A stretch of DNA of 64,000 nucleotides from Casp-alpha2 sp036337015 (GTDB taxonomy: Bacteria > Pseudomonadota > Alphaproteobacteria > Rhodospirillales > Casp-alpha2): positions 62,001 to 126,000 of the forward strand of contig JAYZEZ010000007.1 of the NCBI GenBank assembly GCA_036337015.1. The letters are read 5' to 3'. Below, piece by piece: positions 50,907-60,844 of this stretch. A program made the translations under genes and the position numbers. The notes under the pieces were generated by a model. It was given only the letters and a program-made list of their open reading frames with translations, was not told where the DNA came from and ran no database searches. Numbering within the stretch: the first letter of the stretch is position 1; every line of letters starts with the position of its first letter.

Positions 50907-52030
50907 GCTGCCCTACTTTCATTGTGACTTAACGCAAGCAAGTTGAGAACCAAGTCAGCAAAATGCACCTCAGCATCTATAGTTGCTGCAGCTCTAGCAG
51001 CGATAGCAGACTTTTCTAGAATTACCGGAGAACTAATTAATGAAGTTAGGCGCACAGATAGCTCTGTAGGTGTAAATGATTCTTCAGGCATCAACCAACC
51101 TGCGCCTCCCTCAACCACAGCATGTGCGTTGCGAGTTTGATGATCATCAGTAGCATGAGGATATGGAACTAAAATTGCGGGGCGCCCGATAGCTAGGGCC
51201 TCTGCAACAGTAGATGCCCCTGATCGACCAATCAATAAATGAGAATTAGCTAGACGTTTCGGCGCATCTTTAAAAAACGTTTTGAGCTCTGCATCTATAC
51301 CATTTTCACGATAAAGATTGCTCGTACGCTCTAAATCCTCTGGACGACATTGTTGGGAGACATGTATTCGGCTCCGCAAATCATCATCAAGAAGTCCTAG
51401 CCCTCTTGGAACCACTTCAGAAAAAATACGCGCACCCTGAGAACCTCCAATCACCAAAAGCGATACATTGCCATCTGGTCTTAAGGAAGGATATGGACAC
51501 TCTTTAACTATAGACACAGCAGACCTTAATGGCATGCCCGAATGAACTACTTGCAAGGTGCCACTCTTTGGCAGGCCTTCTGTTTTCTTAAAAGAAGTTG
51601 CAATACAAGCAACACGCTTAGCTAAGAATCGATTTGCCCTACCAAGCACTGCGTTTTGTTCATGTATTGCTGTAGGAAAACCGCTGTGGCTAGCAGCAAG
51701 CATGGTAGGAATTGAGGCATAACCTCCAAAGCCAACAACTGCCATAGGACTTAGTCGTTTAAGAATTTTCCTAGCCTGCAACGTACCGATAGCTAGTTCT
51801 GAACTGCTTTTAAATCGAGCAAAAATGTTTTTTCCAGCAATGCCTCCTGCTCGGATTCGATAAGTTTCAATACCTTTTGCTTCACCTTGCCAAACATCCC
51901 CTCTCCGATCAGTGATTAAAACCAATCGGCAATTGCGGCTATGCAGTTCAGCTGCCAATGCTTGCGCAGGAAACATATGTCCACCAGTCCCACCAGCAGC
52001 CATAACAATAAGCGGATTAACATCACTCAT
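50903..52030 (-). CDS. murG: Undecaprenyl-PP-MurNAc-pentapeptide GlcNAc transferase
   Basis: 375 residues. GT28 enzyme converting lipid I to lipid II at the inner membrane. Seen: VMAAGGTGGHMFPAQALAAEL (the acceptor glycine loop), VVGFGGYASIPTMLAA, IHEQNAVLGRANRFLAKRV, VIGGSQGARIF and LIGRSGASTVAEALAIGRPAILVPYPHA for UDP-GlcNAc. Overlaps ftsW by 4 bases. Confidence 0.97.
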   Translation of the reverse strand: MSDVNPLIVMAAGGTGGHMFPAQALAAELHSRNCRLVLITDRRGDVWQGEAKGIETYRIRAGGIAGKNIFARFKSSSELAIGTLQARKILKRLSPMAVVGFGGYASIPTMLAASHSGFPTAIHEQNAVLGRANRFLAKRVACIATSFKKTEGLPKSGTLQVVHSGMPLRSAVSIVKECPYPSLRPDGNVSLLVIGGSQGARIFSEVVPRGLGLLDDDLRSRIHVSQQCRPEDLERTSNLYRENGIDAELKTFFKDAPKRLANSHLLIGRSGASTVAEALAIGRPAILVPYPHATDDHQTRNAHAVVEGGAGWLMPEESFTPTELSVRLTSLISSPVILEKSAIAARAAATIDAEVHFADLVLNLLALSHNESRAA

Positions 52031-53148
52031 CTTTGAATCCCGCCAATCTGTTCACGCGTTAAAGCCAGCACCATGCCTATACCAATTGCAATTGCCAAAG
52101 TAGAAGAACCGCCATATGAAACAAATGGCAGTGTCATTCCTTTTGGTGGTATTAAATTTGTATTGGACGCCATGTTAATGATCGCTTGAACAGCAAATTG
52201 TACCAGCAAGCCTGTCACAGCTAGAAGAACGAACAAATCCCCTGACTTAAGAACACGACTAAAACCTCTGAGAACGACAAATGCAAAGAGACCTATAAGT
52301 ATAAGACATAAGACCAGTCCAAATTCTTCTCCGGCAACAGCAAAAATGAAATCTGCATGTGCGTCTGGCAACACTTCCTTTATTCTACCTTCCCCTGGCC
52401 CACGACCAGCCAAACCTCCGTTGAAAAAGGCTTCAAGCGCTCGGCTAACCTGATAGCTTTCGCCGCCTGCCGGATCTAAAAATCGATCCACCCTCACTTG
52501 AACATGTGAAAATGCAAAATAAGCTCCCATCGATGCAGCCAGAAATACCAAACCCAAACCCGTCACCAATAGAAGAGATAAGCCAGCAACAAATAACTGC
52601 ACTGACCACACCGCAGCGATTACCATCGTCATTCCAACGTCTGGCTGGACCAATAACAATATGGCAATAAAAGAAAACAAAAAGGTAGCAATAGAATTTC
52701 CCGGAAATTTTTCGTCAAGTTTTTGTTCTGCAAACATCCAAGCTGCTACTACAGCAAAGGTGGGTTTGACAAACTCAGATGGCTGCAAAGAGAGTACCCC
52801 AATTTGCAACCATCTAGTGGCACCTTTAATCTCCGGACCAATCAACAGTGTCAAAATCATTAAAATAATCGAAAAACATAGAAAAATTACAGCAAGACGT
52901 CTTATATTTCGTGGAGACAAGCATGATGTGACAAACATTATAACCACAGCTAAACCTAAAAAAACAAATTGGCGTTTAGCAAAATAAAAAGTGTCTAGCC
53001 CCAAACGTTCTGCTACTGCCGGCGATGCAGCTAAGGTTAGCACTGCACCGATAGCAATGATTAATCCAATACAAGCTAAAGTCCAACGATCGACTGTCCA
53101 CCACCATCGAACTACAAGAGAAGTATCTGTGCGGGTAAAGGCACTCAT
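52027..53148 (-). CDS. ftsW: Peptidoglycan glycosyltransferase FtsW
   Basis: 373 residues, about ten membrane helices (SEDS family). It polymerises lipid II at the septum with FtsI. Seen: GPEIKGATRWLQIGVLSLQPSEFVKP with the SEDS Glu/Ser region, LVQPDVGMTMVIAAVWSVQLFVAG, DAHADFIFAVAGEEFG and the C-terminal PFVSYGGSSTLAIAIGIGM. Confidence 0.96.
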   Translation of the reverse strand: MSAFTRTDTSLVVRWWWTVDRWTLACIGLIIAIGAVLTLAASPAVAERLGLDTFYFAKRQFVFLGLAVVIMFVTSCLSPRNIRRLAVIFLCFSIILMILTLLIGPEIKGATRWLQIGVLSLQPSEFVKPTFAVVAAWMFAEQKLDEKFPGNSIATFLFSFIAILLLVQPDVGMTMVIAAVWSVQLFVAGLSLLLVTGLGLVFLAASMGAYFAFSHVQVRVDRFLDPAGGESYQVSRALEAFFNGGLAGRGPGEGRIKEVLPDAHADFIFAVAGEEFGLVLCLILIGLFAFVVLRGFSRVLKSGDLFVLLAVTGLLVQFAVQAIINMASNTNLIPPKGMTLPFVSYGGSSTLAIAIGIGMVLALTREQIGGIQR

Positions 53149-54596
53149 TGGCCCTCCTCTTCAGTACGAACAGAATTTAGAAAAGTCAATGGCTCCTCAA
53201 ATGGATCCGATATTTTGCCGGGTAAAGCTTCAACCAAGTCACGAAAAACATCACCTCTGGCTTCAAAGTTTTCGAATTGATCAAAGGAAGCAGCCGCTGG
53301 TGACAACAAAACTATAGGTGATGAACCTGATAGTGATTCTTGCCTCGCCATTTCTGTGGCCATAGTAACGGCAGCATTAAGATCTCCCGAAAATGTCATG
53401 GGAACTTTGCCATTTAGGAATTTTGAGAATTCCATTGATGCCTCACCTATCAAAAATGCATGACGCACATTATTCAGATGAACTCGAGTTGCATCCAATC
53501 CACCTTCTTTTGATCGACCACCCAAAATCCAATACACGGAATTATAACAAGCCAAAGCTTTGGCAGCTGCCGTGCCATTAGTGGCTTTAGAATCATTGAC
53601 ATAACCAACCCCGTCAACGATAGCGACAGGCTCTTGCCTATGCACTAGTCCAGGATAGCTATTTATACACGCCATAATTGCATGTGATTGGATACCTACT
53701 GATTTAGCTGCAGCAAAGGCAGAAGCGGCATTTTGCCAATTGTGTTGTCCAACCAGAAATGGGCTTTCTTTAAGGTCCACGATTGGTGTTTCAAGACCTT
53801 CAGTATCATCAACCAAAACACCGTTGATAACATAAACTCCTCCGATCACCCGTTCGCAACCTGAAATACCAATAACCACCTGTTCATCAGCTGCCTTTAA
53901 ATCCTCATAAACAGCAAAGCTAAGTTTATCATCAATACCAATGATTGCTGTTCTAGGTTTTGTCTGTCTGTGAAAAATAGATCTTTTAGACTTCACATAA
54001 CCTTCCATACCTCCATGCCGGTCGAGATGATCAGGACTTATATTCAGGAGGATTGCCACATCGAAAGTAATCGACTTAGTTAGATCTAGCTGATATGAAG
54101 ACATTTCCAGCACATAGGCGCCATCACTGCCCATAGGATCTAACTCAAGGGATGGAACACCAAGGTTACCGCCTATTTCCACTTCACGACCGGCAACTTC
54201 CATTATGTGGCCAATCAATGCCGTAGTTGTTGATTTTCCATTCGTGCCGGTAATTCCAATATAGGCAGCATCTCTTTGTGTACGTGCTAACAATTCAATA
54301 TCACCTACCACTTCAACGTTTTCAGATTTGGCTAATTGCACAATCTTATGAGGTTCTGGGTAACTCAATGGAATGCCAGGACTCAGAACCAATGTAGTAT
54401 GCTCCTTCCAATTACAATTATATAAATCTACTAAATTAATACCTGCATTTTTGGCATTATCACGAGCAATGGAATCGTCATCCCAAGCCGATACATCAGC
54501 GTTGCTATTTTTAAGTGCAATCGCTGCCGATAGCCCTGAACGACCAAGTCCAAAAACAGCTACGGGGCAATGGGCAAATGGAAAGACGTCAATCAT
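53145..54596 (-). CDS. murD: UDP-N-acetylmuramoyl-alanine--D-glutamate ligase
   Basis: 483 residues. Adds D-Glu. Seen: VAVFGLGRSGLSAAIAL at the N-terminus, VLSPGIP, GITGTNGKSTTTALIGHIMEVAG for ATP, ILLNISPDHLDRHGGMEGY and YVNDSKATNGTAAAKAL, all MurD motifs. Overlaps ftsW by 4 bases; 10 bases after mraY. Confidence 0.96.
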   Translation of the reverse strand: MIDVFPFAHCPVAVFGLGRSGLSAAIALKNSNADVSAWDDDSIARDNAKNAGINLVDLYNCNWKEHTTLVLSPGIPLSYPEPHKIVQLAKSENVEVVGDIELLARTQRDAAYIGITGTNGKSTTTALIGHIMEVAGREVEIGGNLGVPSLELDPMGSDGAYVLEMSSYQLDLTKSITFDVAILLNISPDHLDRHGGMEGYVKSKRSIFHRQTKPRTAIIGIDDKLSFAVYEDLKAADEQVVIGISGCERVIGGVYVINGVLVDDTEGLETPIVDLKESPFLVGQHNWQNAASAFAAAKSVGIQSHAIMACINSYPGLVHRQEPVAIVDGVGYVNDSKATNGTAAAKALACYNSVYWILGGRSKEGGLDATRVHLNNVRHAFLIGEASMEFSKFLNGKVPMTFSGDLNAAVTMATEMARQESLSGSSPIVLLSPAAASFDQFENFEARGDVFRDLVEALPGKISDPFEEPLTFLNSVRTEEEGQ

Positions 54597-54606
54597 CTAA
54601 TTCTCT

Positions 54607-55695
54607 TTACCTTAATTTCAAAGTAGACAAGCCAATCAAAGCCAGTATTGAGGCAATGATCCAAAACCGAATAACAATAGTGCTCTCTGCCCATCCTTTT
54701 TTCTCAAAATGATGGTGAAGTGGAGCCATTGCGAAAACACGCTTTCCAGTCAATTTGAAGGAAACAACTTGAACAATTACTGAAACAGTTTCTAAAACGA
54801 ACAAGCCCCCAACGATAACTAGCACTAATTCGTGCTTGGTGATGATGCTGGTTGTCCCCAAGGCAGCACCCAGAGACAAAGACCCAGTATCTCCCATGAA
54901 AATTTTTGCAGGAGGCGCATTGAACCATAGGAATCCTAAGCCTCCGCCTAAAAGCGCCCCTAAAAAGACTGCTAGTTCTCCTGAGCCAGGGACATGATGA
55001 ATTTGCAAATAACTAGCGAAAACAACATTACCAACTAAATAAGAAATCAATGCGAATACACCGGCTACTATCATTACCGGAACAATTGCCAAACCATCTA
55101 ACCCATCGGTCAAGTTCACGGCATTGGATGTGCCAACAACAACCAGAACAGCAAAAACAAAAAATCCCCAGCCAAGATTCAAAAGTAAATTTTTAAGAAA
55201 TGGCACAGCCAAATAAGTAGATAACGTTGATGGCAATTCATGAGCAATGACAAATGCTACAACTAATGAAATAAAAATCTGTAATATTAACTTTAGTTTA
55301 CCTGGCAAGCCGCTAGCATCTTGGCGGGTGACTTTTAAGTAGTCATCAATGAACCCTATAAGACCAAAGGCGATAGTCACACCCAACACGACCCAAACGT
55401 AACGATTGCCCAAATCCGCCCAAAGCAAAGTCGCAAATGATAAAGCCAATAAGATTAAAAAACCGCCCATAGTCGGAGTTCCCTTTTTAGTTAACAGATG
55501 ACCTTCTGGTCCATCGTTACGGATTGGCTGTCCGAAATTTTGACGATTTTTCAACATGCTTATCAATGCTGGTCCAAGCATGAACCCAATGATCAAGGCA
55601 GTGATTACCGCACCACCTGTACGAAAAGTCAGATATTTAAAAACATTAAGTATGGGGAATTGGTCCGCCATAGGATAAAGAAGATGAAACAACAT
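54607..55695 (-). CDS. mraY: Phospho-MurNAc-pentapeptide transferase
   Basis: 362 residues, about ten membrane helices. It makes lipid I from UDP-MurNAc-pentapeptide and undecaprenyl phosphate. Seen: GTPTMGGFLIL, FIDDYLKVTRQDASGLPGKLKL with the Asp pair, VNLTDGLDGLAI (third Asp) and APLHHHFEKKGWAES. The ATG at 55695 follows the murF stop by 10 bases. Confidence 0.97.
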   Translation of the reverse strand: MLFHLLYPMADQFPILNVFKYLTFRTGGAVITALIIGFMLGPALISMLKNRQNFGQPIRNDGPEGHLLTKKGTPTMGGFLILLALSFATLLWADLGNRYVWVVLGVTIAFGLIGFIDDYLKVTRQDASGLPGKLKLILQIFISLVVAFVIAHELPSTLSTYLAVPFLKNLLLNLGWGFFVFAVLVVVGTSNAVNLTDGLDGLAIVPVMIVAGVFALISYLVGNVVFASYLQIHHVPGSGELAVFLGALLGGGLGFLWFNAPPAKIFMGDTGSLSLGAALGTTSIITKHELVLVIVGGLFVLETVSVIVQVVSFKLTGKRVFAMAPLHHHFEKKGWAESTIVIRFWIIASILALIGLSTLKLR

Positions 55696-55705
55696 ATCTT
55701 TCCTC

Positions 55706-57160
55706 CTACCCTATAGCCGAGCGTTTGTTGTTTTTTGAACCACTATTATTAGAATTATCCATATCCAACAAAGCTTCCACTATGCAACTAGTTCCAGAGG
55801 CAGCTGAGCCCTTAATTAGAATTACATCACCAGATTGAATGAATCCCAAAACCTCAGCTAACAATTCTTGAGAAGTTAATGCCGAACCACCCCGCATGGA
55901 TTGCGGCAATGCATTAAATAATGCACGCATATTTGGTCCGGCAGTAAAGATTAAGTCAATTCTCTCCATAATTAGCAATTGCACCATTGCCTCATGATGA
56001 GCTAGAGAATCCTCCCCTAATTCTAGCATGTCACCTAGTATAGCGATGCGCCGTCCACGTCCTATAATTGGCATGCTTCCTAAAACCTTAAAAGCTGCCT
56101 GCATGGAAACCGGAGCAGCGTTATAACTTTCATCTATTATGTTAAAACTGCCACCAGAAAATGAAATCGAATGGATTGCTCCACGACCTTTGAGACCTCG
56201 CAAATTCTCTAATTCTTTTGCAGCCTTAGAAACATTCCCTCCTGACGCATATACTGTTGCGAGAACCGCCAATGAATTTATGACCCAATGCTGCCCAGGA
56301 CAATTTATCCGATAGCTAAATTCCTCATCACCAACAATCACATCAACGTCCGAACCAAAGGAATCTTTAGAAATTTTTATTGGTCTGGCTTGAGCTTTGG
56401 CATGCGTTCCAAAACTGATTACATTCTTAACTCCAACTGATAATGCGGCACTCTGAAGTCTCTCGAATTGATCATTGTCTCGATTAAGCACACAAACACC
56501 GCTATCAACCAAACCAGTAAAAATTTCAGCCTTGGCATCAGCTATACCTTCTACAGAGTCAAAATATTCGCTATGTACTAATTCTACATTTGTTATAACT
56601 GCGATATGTGGCCTAACCATCTTCACGAGCGGTGTTATTTCACCTGGATGGTTCATACCAATCTCAAACACTCCAAATGTAGTATTTTTTGACATTCTCG
56701 ATAAGCTTAAAGGCACCCCCCAATGATTATTAAAATTTCCTAAACTAGCCGTACAAGAACCCTGGTCTTTAAGGACTAAATGCAGGGCCTCTTTTGTACC
56801 GGTTTTGCCAACACTTCCAGTAACAGCAATGATTTTTGCAGATGCACGTTGACGTGCTGCTCGCCCAAGGTCCTTTAGTGCCACTGTTGTATCTAAAACT
56901 TCCAGCAAAGGAGCATTACGTCCAAGCCCATCAGGTCGGTGATCTATAACAGCGCCGCTAGCACCGGAATCTAAAGCATCAGCAACAAAGTTATGGCCAT
57001 CAAAATTAGGACCCTTAATCGCAACAAATAGATCGCCGGGCTTAATATCACGGCTATTAATTGAAACCCCACTGGCTTGCCAGTCAACAATACTTGTTCC
57101 ACCAGTCGCTTTAGCTGCTGTTTTTGACGTCCACAAAGAAGATGCAATAGTCGAATTCAT
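55706..57160 (-). CDS. murF: UDP-MurNAc-tripeptide--D-Ala-D-Ala ligase
   Basis: 484 residues. Adds the D-Ala-D-Ala made by Ddl. Seen: SINSRDIKPGDLFVAIKGPNFDGH (the family start), ITVTGSVGKTGTKEALHLVL (an unusual variant of the GTNGKT loop, with SVGKTGTK as in MurF), NFNNHWGVPLSLSRM and IIDESYNAAPVSMQAA. Overlaps murE by 4 bases. Confidence 0.96.
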   Translation of the reverse strand: MNSTIASSLWTSKTAAKATGGTSIVDWQASGVSINSRDIKPGDLFVAIKGPNFDGHNFVADALDSGASGAVIDHRPDGLGRNAPLLEVLDTTVALKDLGRAARQRASAKIIAVTGSVGKTGTKEALHLVLKDQGSCTASLGNFNNHWGVPLSLSRMSKNTTFGVFEIGMNHPGEITPLVKMVRPHIAVITNVELVHSEYFDSVEGIADAKAEIFTGLVDSGVCVLNRDNDQFERLQSAALSVGVKNVISFGTHAKAQARPIKISKDSFGSDVDVIVGDEEFSYRINCPGQHWVINSLAVLATVYASGGNVSKAAKELENLRGLKGRGAIHSISFSGGSFNIIDESYNAAPVSMQAAFKVLGSMPIIGRGRRIAILGDMLELGEDSLAHHEAMVQLLIMERIDLIFTAGPNMRALFNALPQSMRGGSALTSQELLAEVLGFIQSGDVILIKGSAASGTSCIVEALLDMDNSNNSGSKNNKRSAIG

Positions 57161-58644
57161 GACGACATCCTTTTGATAATATCACGAGCAACCATGATAT
57201 CGCTAAACGGCCGTGCAACTGTGCCAATAATTTGATCTTTTTCATGCCCCTTCCCTGCTATAATCAGGATATCACCTTTATCCAATCCTTGAGCAGCCCT
57301 ATGAATTGCCTCTTCTCTATTTGGGACTTCAATCGCTGAAGGCACTTGAGATAGAATCTGGGAGCGAATTTTAACAGGATCTTCAGTTCGCGGATTATCG
57401 TCAGTAACAATAACCACATCTGCCAATTTGTTGGCTAAAGCGCCCATTTTGGCTCGTTTGCTCGTATCTCTCATGCCGCCACAACCAAAAACCAAGTGTA
57501 GCCTCTTAAGTGTATGTGGGCGAAGGCCTTGTAAAACATTTAAAAGTGCATCAGGCGTATGTGCATAATCTATAAAAATCTTAGCACCTTTAGCCACTTG
57601 ACCTGCCAATTCCATTCGGCCAGGCACTGCTTTTAACTCTTCCAATTTTGGAATAACTTGCTCAGGACTTTCACCACACGCAATAGCAACGGCCGCCGCA
57701 GCTAAAGCGTTAGAAATCTGAAATTTTCCTATCAGCGGTAATTTTACCTTGAAGTGGCTTTCTGCAACAGAAATATCTAAAATGTATCCTTCAGGGATGA
57801 TTTCACTAGCCTTTAAGTGAACATCATCCCCACGCTTACCATAGGAAATGATCTGTAGTTCTTTTTTCCGACAAACCGTCTCTACAGCTCCAGCATATTC
57901 ACTGTCCTTATTTATTACAGCTATTCCTCCTGGTACTATTACCTCAGAAAAAAGACGCAATTTAGCAGCTAGATACTCATCCACAGAACCATGATAATCC
58001 AAATGATCCTGTGTCAAATTTGTAAAGGCTGCGACTTTAACTCTTACTCCATCCAGGCGGTGCTGATGCAATCCATGAGATGATGCTTCAATTGCCAAGT
58101 GATCAATGCCAGAATAACTAAGATCATGGAGATCACGATGTAAGTCGACAGAATCGGGTGTGGTCATTTTTCCGCCAGATTCAAACCCACCAGCAACAAC
58201 ACCTAAAGTTCCTAAGCTTGCAGCTTTATATCCTAAACTCTCCCATATCTGACGCAGTAACGTTACTACAGAAGTCTTTCCATTAGTTCCCGTAACAGCA
58301 CAAATAAGGTCTGGCTGTGCTCCATAAAACCTTGATGCCATTAAGGCATATTGACGACGCGGATTTGAATGTTTAAGCAAAAGAACAGGCCTGCCCGTTT
58401 GCACATCAATAGCATGCTTGGGTAATCTTGATTTCAGCGGAGCCAACACACAAGATGCGCCTTGTTTCAAAGCATTGGGGATGTAATCACGCCCATCTAA
58501 ATGGCTGCCAGGAAAAGCAGCAAAAATAAATCCAGGTTTTACCATACGTGAATCGCAGGTTAGGCCACTTATTTCTGTTATGCCAAAATCCGACTGGTCC
58601 ATCATATCAATATCGGTTCCATTCAAGACCTCAATAAGTTGCAA
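57157..58644 (-). CDS. murE: UDP-MurNAc-L-Ala-D-Glu--meso-DAP ligase
   Basis: 495 residues from TTG at 58644 with an AGGAG site upstream. Adds the third residue. Seen: AVTGTNGKTSVVTLLRQI for ATP, TPDSVDLHRDL, NLTQDHLDYHGSVDEYLAAK and VTDDNPRTEDPVKIRSQI; the DNPR motif is diagnostic for meso-diaminopimelate rather than lysine. Overlaps ftsI by 14 bases. Confidence 0.96.
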   Translation of the reverse strand: MQLIEVLNGTDIDMMDQSDFGITEISGLTCDSRMVKPGFIFAAFPGSHLDGRDYIPNALKQGASCVLAPLKSRLPKHAIDVQTGRPVLLLKHSNPRRQYALMASRFYGAQPDLICAVTGTNGKTSVVTLLRQIWESLGYKAASLGTLGVVAGGFESGGKMTTPDSVDLHRDLHDLSYSGIDHLAIEASSHGLHQHRLDGVRVKVAAFTNLTQDHLDYHGSVDEYLAAKLRLFSEVIVPGGIAVINKDSEYAGAVETVCRKKELQIISYGKRGDDVHLKASEIIPEGYILDISVAESHFKVKLPLIGKFQISNALAAAAVAIACGESPEQVIPKLEELKAVPGRMELAGQVAKGAKIFIDYAHTPDALLNVLQGLRPHTLKRLHLVFGCGGMRDTSKRAKMGALANKLADVVIVTDDNPRTEDPVKIRSQILSQVPSAIEVPNREEAIHRAAQGLDKGDILIIAGKGHEKDQIIGTVARPFSDIMVARDIIKRMSS

Positions 58645-60457
58645 GAGCCTGCTCCTGGATATTCATGTTCCAAACATCACTCTTCTTCCGTGGTTGTTGA
58701 AGAGCAGCTCGAATTTTCTTTAATAACTCAACTTGTTTTTTCTGAGAATTTTTTATTATTAGAGACCCGGGCTTTGTCTCGATTTCAACTTTTGTTTGAG
58801 ATGATGCCTGCTTATTAATTGGAAGGATTAATTCATTTTCTAGTTTTTTATCGGGCGCTATTCCCAAGAGTGGGGCCATACCTTTAACTACTTTCCCAAC
58901 TGCAGGGGCAGCGACCCACCCACCTGTTGAATAATTGGATGTCCGAATATTTCCTTTCGGCTCGTCAACGATTATTAACAATACGTATTTTGGATTATTG
59001 ATTGGAAAGGCGCCAACAAAAGAAGAAATAGAAACGTTTTTGAGATATCCTTTTTCTGAAAACTTATCAGCAGATCCTGTTTTGCCGCCAACTGCATAAC
59101 CACTGACTGCCGCCTTTCGTCCAGTGCCATTTTTAACAACCATTTGCATAAGTGTTCGCATTTTTTTGGAAGTATCAGAAGATAAGACTCTTTGAATTCC
59201 AACTGTTTCGCTCTCATAGCGTTTCATCAGTGTAGGTGGGATATACAGCCCACCATTTACTAAGGTTGCCACTCCACTCGCTACTTGCAAAGGCGTAACG
59301 GCTATTCCATGGCCATATGAAATTGTCACAGTATTTATTTCGCGCCAACGACGTGGCATCAACGGACGACCAATTTCTGGAAGCTCCAAAGCCATTGGTC
59401 TTAACAGACCGAACCGACTGAGATAAGTCCTCTGTTTCCTTGCGCCAACGTCCATGGCCATTTTAGCAGCGCCAATATTAGATGAGTACACAATAATTTC
59501 TGGAACTGAAAGCCATCGATTTTTTGCATGAAAATCTCTGATAGTATATCGAGCTATTCTAATTGGCTTACTCGCATCATATCCTCCTTCCATGCTGACT
59601 GTGCCAGAATCTAATGCCATTGCCGCGGTAAACAATTTAAAAGTGGACCCCATTTCATATACACCCTTAGTCACCCGATTAAATGCCATCTCTCCATTTG
59701 AAGACCCAGGATCGTTAGGGTCAAAATCAGGTAGGGAAACCATAGAAATTACTTCGCCCGAATTCGCGTCTAAAACTACTCCAGCAGCTCCAATCGCACG
59801 AAATTCTTTAATTGTTGCAGATAACTCGTGGCGCAGCATTTCTTGAATACGAATATCCAAGGCAACTTCAATCTTATCGCCATCTCTTAGTGGTCTATCA
59901 AAATACTTTTCAAGTCCAGAAACACCTCGCCCGTCTACGTCTGTAAGGCCTAAAATATGAGAACCCAAACTTCCGTGAGGATAGACCCTTTTTTCGCCTT
60001 TCTGAAAACCAAATCCAGGAATGCCAAGCCGATTAACATTATATTGCTGTTTCGGAGTGAGATTGCGACTTATCCATATAAATCGTGAGTTAGAATCTAA
60101 TTTTTTTAGCAACTCATTTAGCTTAAGGTCAGGTAAAACGGTAATCAGTTTATCAACAGCTTCTCTCAGGTTTATTACGGCTTTTGGGTCAACAAATAGT
60201 GAGACTGTTGGTAAGCTTGTTGCTAACAAAACACCATTTCGATCAACAATATCTGCCCGTTCAAAAGGAGGCACCGGAGAGTAATCAATATTTGCTAGTT
60301 TGGGTTCACCACCACCTTGAAAAATAGTTAAATCAACTAATCTTGCGCTTATTACAGAAAACGCCATTGCAAGCACTATACCTGTCACCAACAGACGATT
60401 GCGTCCAGTTTCTAAAGCCTGCTTTTTAAAACCTTCTATATGGTACGCATCTCTCAT
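58631..60457 (-). CDS. ftsI: Septal peptidoglycan transpeptidase FtsI (PBP3)
   Basis: 608 residues. One N-terminal membrane helix (RLLVTGIVLAMAFSVISARLVDLTIFQGGG), a dimerisation domain and a class B transpeptidase domain: active Ser in MGSTFKLFT (STFK), SSN in VYSSNIGAAKM and KTG in VGGKTGSADKFS. The tail of about 90 residues after the transpeptidase core is charged. Crosslinks septal wall with FtsW. Overlaps ftsL by 4 bases. Confidence 0.96.
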   Translation of the reverse strand: MRDAYHIEGFKKQALETGRNRLLVTGIVLAMAFSVISARLVDLTIFQGGGEPKLANIDYSPVPPFERADIVDRNGVLLATSLPTVSLFVDPKAVINLREAVDKLITVLPDLKLNELLKKLDSNSRFIWISRNLTPKQQYNVNRLGIPGFGFQKGEKRVYPHGSLGSHILGLTDVDGRGVSGLEKYFDRPLRDGDKIEVALDIRIQEMLRHELSATIKEFRAIGAAGVVLDANSGEVISMVSLPDFDPNDPGSSNGEMAFNRVTKGVYEMGSTFKLFTAAMALDSGTVSMEGGYDASKPIRIARYTIRDFHAKNRWLSVPEIIVYSSNIGAAKMAMDVGARKQRTYLSRFGLLRPMALELPEIGRPLMPRRWREINTVTISYGHGIAVTPLQVASGVATLVNGGLYIPPTLMKRYESETVGIQRVLSSDTSKKMRTLMQMVVKNGTGRKAAVSGYAVGGKTGSADKFSEKGYLKNVSISSFVGAFPINNPKYVLLIIVDEPKGNIRTSNYSTGGWVAAPAVGKVVKGMAPLLGIAPDKKLENELILPINKQASSQTKVEIETKPGSLIIKNSQKKQVELLKKIRAALQQPRKKSDVWNMNIQEQALATY

Positions 60458-60831
60458 TCGTTAAGTTCCGTCTTAAAGTCTTGAGCTTTTAAAGGCACTA
60501 ATAACTGCAAATCGTCAAATTGAGCATTGGTAGCTGCAATCATATCTGATGCTATAAGTTTAGAAAAAAACTCACTTGCGATATTGACTTGTGTAGGTTG
60601 TATCAACCCCATTCCCAGATGCCGCTCAGATAAATGACGTAATCTTGAAGGGCGATTTAAATGACTCCACTCCGCTTTTAATACATGAATAGCTTCACTG
60701 TCCTCAGTAATTTTACGATTATATTCAATAAGTGTGCCTTCCAAGTCTTGGACTTGATATTTTACTACAAACAGAGTCAAACCAAGCCCTGAAGCTAATA
60801 GAGTAATCAAAATCATTGCAGGTCGTATCAT
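60454..60831 (-). CDS. ftsL: FtsL-like divisome protein
   Basis: 125 residues. One membrane helix (RPAMILITLLASGLGLTLFVVKYQVQDLE) near the N-terminus and a coiled coil (GTLIEYNRKITEDSEAIHVLKAEWSHLNRPSRLRHLSERHLGM), the FtsL layout. The sequence is weakly conserved, so the call rests on size, topology and position between rsmH and ftsI. It lies 13 bases after rsmH. Confidence 0.82.
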   Translation of the reverse strand: MIRPAMILITLLASGLGLTLFVVKYQVQDLEGTLIEYNRKITEDSEAIHVLKAEWSHLNRPSRLRHLSERHLGMGLIQPTQVNIASEFFSKLIASDMIAATNAQFDDLQLLVPLKAQDFKTELNE

Positions 60832-60844
60832 AAAGTTTTTCTTT